The notes beneath the pieces are model-generated. The model was not told the origin of the DNA. It searched no databases and worked only from the letters and a program-made list of their open reading frames with translations. The translations under genes and the position numbers were made by a program. DNA of 6,954 nucleotides, from positions 32,559 to 39,512 of the forward strand of contig CAJUEF010000011.1 in the NCBI GenBank assembly GCA_910585035.1, read 5' to 3'. The stretch is from an uncultured Christensenellaceae bacterium (lineage in GTDB: Bacteria; Bacillota; Clostridia; Christensenellales; MGBC116941). This document shows positions 5,999-6,954 of this stretch, one piece after another (the stretch's first letter is position 1; each line of letters starts with the position of its first letter).

Positions 5999-6013
5999 GA
6001 CTTTTTGTAACAA
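5999..6013. repeat. Distal half of an inverted repeat, in the leader of the secreted-protein gene
   Basis: GACTTTTTGTAACAA here is the reverse complement, with 14 of 15 matches, of the sequence at 6130-6144. It lies downstream of the predicted start (about 6031) and so is in the 5' untranslated RNA, about 45 nt before the start codon. Its core TTGTAACAA is itself nearly palindromic, which suggests a protein-binding half-site or a long-range partner for the upstream copy. Confidence 0.5.
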
Positions 6014-6037
6014 ATTATCTAAAATGAATATAAAACT

Positions 6038-6066
6038 ATTATAATAATTTTTTTTGTGAAAATCAA
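6038..6066 (-). promoter_or_regulatory. Promoter of the large secreted-protein gene
   Basis: The minus strand has TTGATT (6061-6066), an exact 17-bp A-rich spacer and a perfect TATAAT (6038-6043). The predicted start is near 6031, giving a leader of about 75 nt that includes the repeat at 5999-6013. Just upstream, CTATATA (6068-6074) and TATATAG (6080-6086) form a small AT palindrome in the place of an UP element. Confidence 0.7.
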
Positions 6067-6130
6067 GCTATATAGTGTTATATATAGTTTTACTAATAAT
6101 ATTTTGCTTTTTTTATATCATCAAAAGTAT

Positions 6131-6158
6131 TGTAACAAAAAGTCAAGGTTTTGTTACA
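6131..6158. repeat. Operator-like dyad upstream of the secreted-protein promoter
   Basis: TGTAACAAAA (6131-6140) and TTTTGTTACA (6149-6158) are perfect inverted repeats around an 8-bp spacer. The centre lies about 80 bp upstream of the -35 at 6061-6066. Part of it recurs inverted at 5999-6013. The geometry suits a dimeric DNA-binding protein. The minus strand also contains TTGACT and TACAAT in this stretch, so a second upstream promoter cannot be excluded. Confidence 0.5.
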
Positions 6159-6182
6159 CTTTGCAATGCCATGTGTCTAAAT

Positions 6183-6210
6183 AAAAAAGAACCGCCCTAA
6201 GGGCAGTTCT
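6183..6210 (-). terminator. Intrinsic terminator of the ABC permease gene
   Basis: On the minus strand a 10-bp stem (AGAACTGCCC pairing with GGGCGGTTCT) with a TTA loop is followed by TTTTT (complement of 6183-6187). One pair is a G-U wobble on the minus-strand RNA but a C-A mismatch on the plus-strand RNA, which supports the minus direction. It lies about 24 nt after the stop codon at 6234. Confidence 0.88.
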
Positions 6211-6233
6211 TTTTAAGCAATGTTTATATTTCA

Positions 6234-6954
6234 TTATTCAACACTTTTAAGAGCTTCAACCGGGTTTATCCTGTCCAGCATACGGTTTGTAACCAGCTCC
6301 ACAATCAAGGCAAACGCCAAAGCCGCAGCCGCCGAAATCCCATAGCTTAAAGGAAAAATAGTCACAGCAAAATGAATAGACGGCATATTAAGGGCATTGG
6401 TCAGCATATTGCCCAAAACGTGCCCAAGAGGCAAGCCAAGTAAAATACCTATAAAAGTTAAAATTATAGTTTCTTTATTAACGTATGAGTGTACTTCGCG
6501 GTTATAAAAACCAAGTACCTTTATGGTTGCCAGCTCCCTGGTTCTTTCTGAAATATTTGTTGTGGAGAGAGTGAAAAGCACAACAAAGGCAAGACCAGCG
6601 GCAAGGGTAATAATAATATAAACAGCCACGTTAACCAAAGAGAAAGAGGATTCAAATTCTTTCTTCATTCCCTCAACACTCATTGAAGAGAGCACTCCCT
6701 CCTGCTCTGAAAGTAGAGCCGCATAGGCTTCATGGTCAAGACACACCTCGCTCATACGGGCAAATACACCGTTTGCTTCATACTTTCCAAAAGCATCTTC
6801 ATAAGCCTTCTGAGTTATATACACCTTATTTCCCAGGTAATTATTTACAATACTGTTTACGCTTACGCTCGCTTCCGTCAGCTCCATATCTTTTAAAGCT
6901 ATTCTGTCTCCTTTTTCAATGCCAAGTATCCTTGAAATATTTTGAGTAACGTAA
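6234..6954 (-). CDS. FtsX-type ABC transporter permease (C-terminal part)
   Basis: The frame is open through the right edge, so only the last 239 residues are seen and the start lies beyond the window; the ATG at 6887 is internal. Visible residues 1-104 are an extracytoplasmic region (GIEKGDRIALKD, then NNYLGNKVYITQKAYEDAFG), as in MacB/FtsX-type permeases. Hydrophobic spans are about 105-129, 162-184 and 196-221. Between the first two lies ISERTRELATIKVLGF (134-149), the conserved cytoplasmic loop that couples to the ATPase in this family. The tail RINPVEALKSVE is also typical. Such permeases work with an ATPase to move lipids, peptides or antibiotics or to transmit force; the ATPase is not in the window. 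The role of this one is unknown. The gene is followed by its own terminator. Confidence 0.9.
   Translation of the reverse strand, partial: YVTQNISRILGIEKGDRIALKDMELTEASVSVNSIVNNYLGNKVYITQKAYEDAFGKYEANGVFARMSEVCLDHEAYAALLSEQEGVLSSMSVEGMKKEFESSFSLVNVAVYIIITLAAGLAFVVLFTLSTTNISERTRELATIKVLGFYNREVHSYVNKETIILTFIGILLGLPLGHVLGNMLTNALNMPSIHFAVTIFPLSYGISAAAALAFALIVELVTNRMLDRINPVEALKSVE

Noticed and set aside
6131..6158. A second promoter (TTGACT or TACAAT) inside the upstream dyad
   Set aside because: No pairing of -35 and -10 with 16-18 bp spacing is better than a weak match, while the promoter at 6038-6066 is far stronger.

Overview
The window looks like part of a low-GC, anaerobic Firmicutes (Clostridia-type) chromosome. 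The evidence is AT-rich intergenic DNA with TTGACA/TATAAT promoters, strong AGGAGG-like ribosome sites, tRNA genes with encoded CCA, a desulfoferrodoxin-type iron domain (typical of anaerobes), a SipW-type secreted protein and a DUF6273-type C-terminal domain common in gut Clostridia. The species cannot be named from the sequence.

Layout, left to right. Positions 16-255 hold a minus-strand tRNA cluster transcribed Pro(TGG)-Glu(TTC)-Met/Ile2(CAT) from a near-consensus promoter at 322-350. Next, all on the minus strand, come a lipoprotein with an SH3-like and a degenerate CAP-like domain (420-1241) and a small unrecognised ORF (1291-1536) whose stop codon sits in a perfect 19-bp palindrome. The one plus-strand gene, 1777-2193, is a DtxR/MntR-family metalloregulator with all six manganese-site ligands. 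It has its own promoter and a 17-bp palindrome that may be its operator, and it meets the next gene at a shared bidirectional terminator (2218-2258).

Positions 3335 to 2257 (minus) form a probable two-gene operon: a DUF6530-like protein of unknown function, then an XRE helix-turn-helix regulator fused to a complete desulfoferrodoxin/superoxide-reductase-like module. This fusion is the most interesting gene here, because every iron ligand of both centres is visible but the usual catalytic Glu-Lys pair is not. A strong terminator (3467-3499) separates the operon from an 806-residue secreted protein (3535-5955, minus). That protein has a SipW-cognate signal, a TasA/camelysin-like region, two Ig-like regions and a DUF6273 C-terminus. 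Its promoter (6038-6066) is flanked by an unexplained set of TTGTTACAA-type inverted repeats. The right edge carries the C-terminal part of an FtsX/MacB-type ABC transporter permease (6234 to beyond 6954, minus) with its own terminator.

The genes do not form one obvious pathway. Two neighbouring regulators, one manganese-sensing and one built on a superoxide-reductase fold, hint at metal/oxidative-stress control. The secreted protein and the lipoprotein point to the cell envelope. I see no phage, IS element, CRISPR array or complete defence system in the window.
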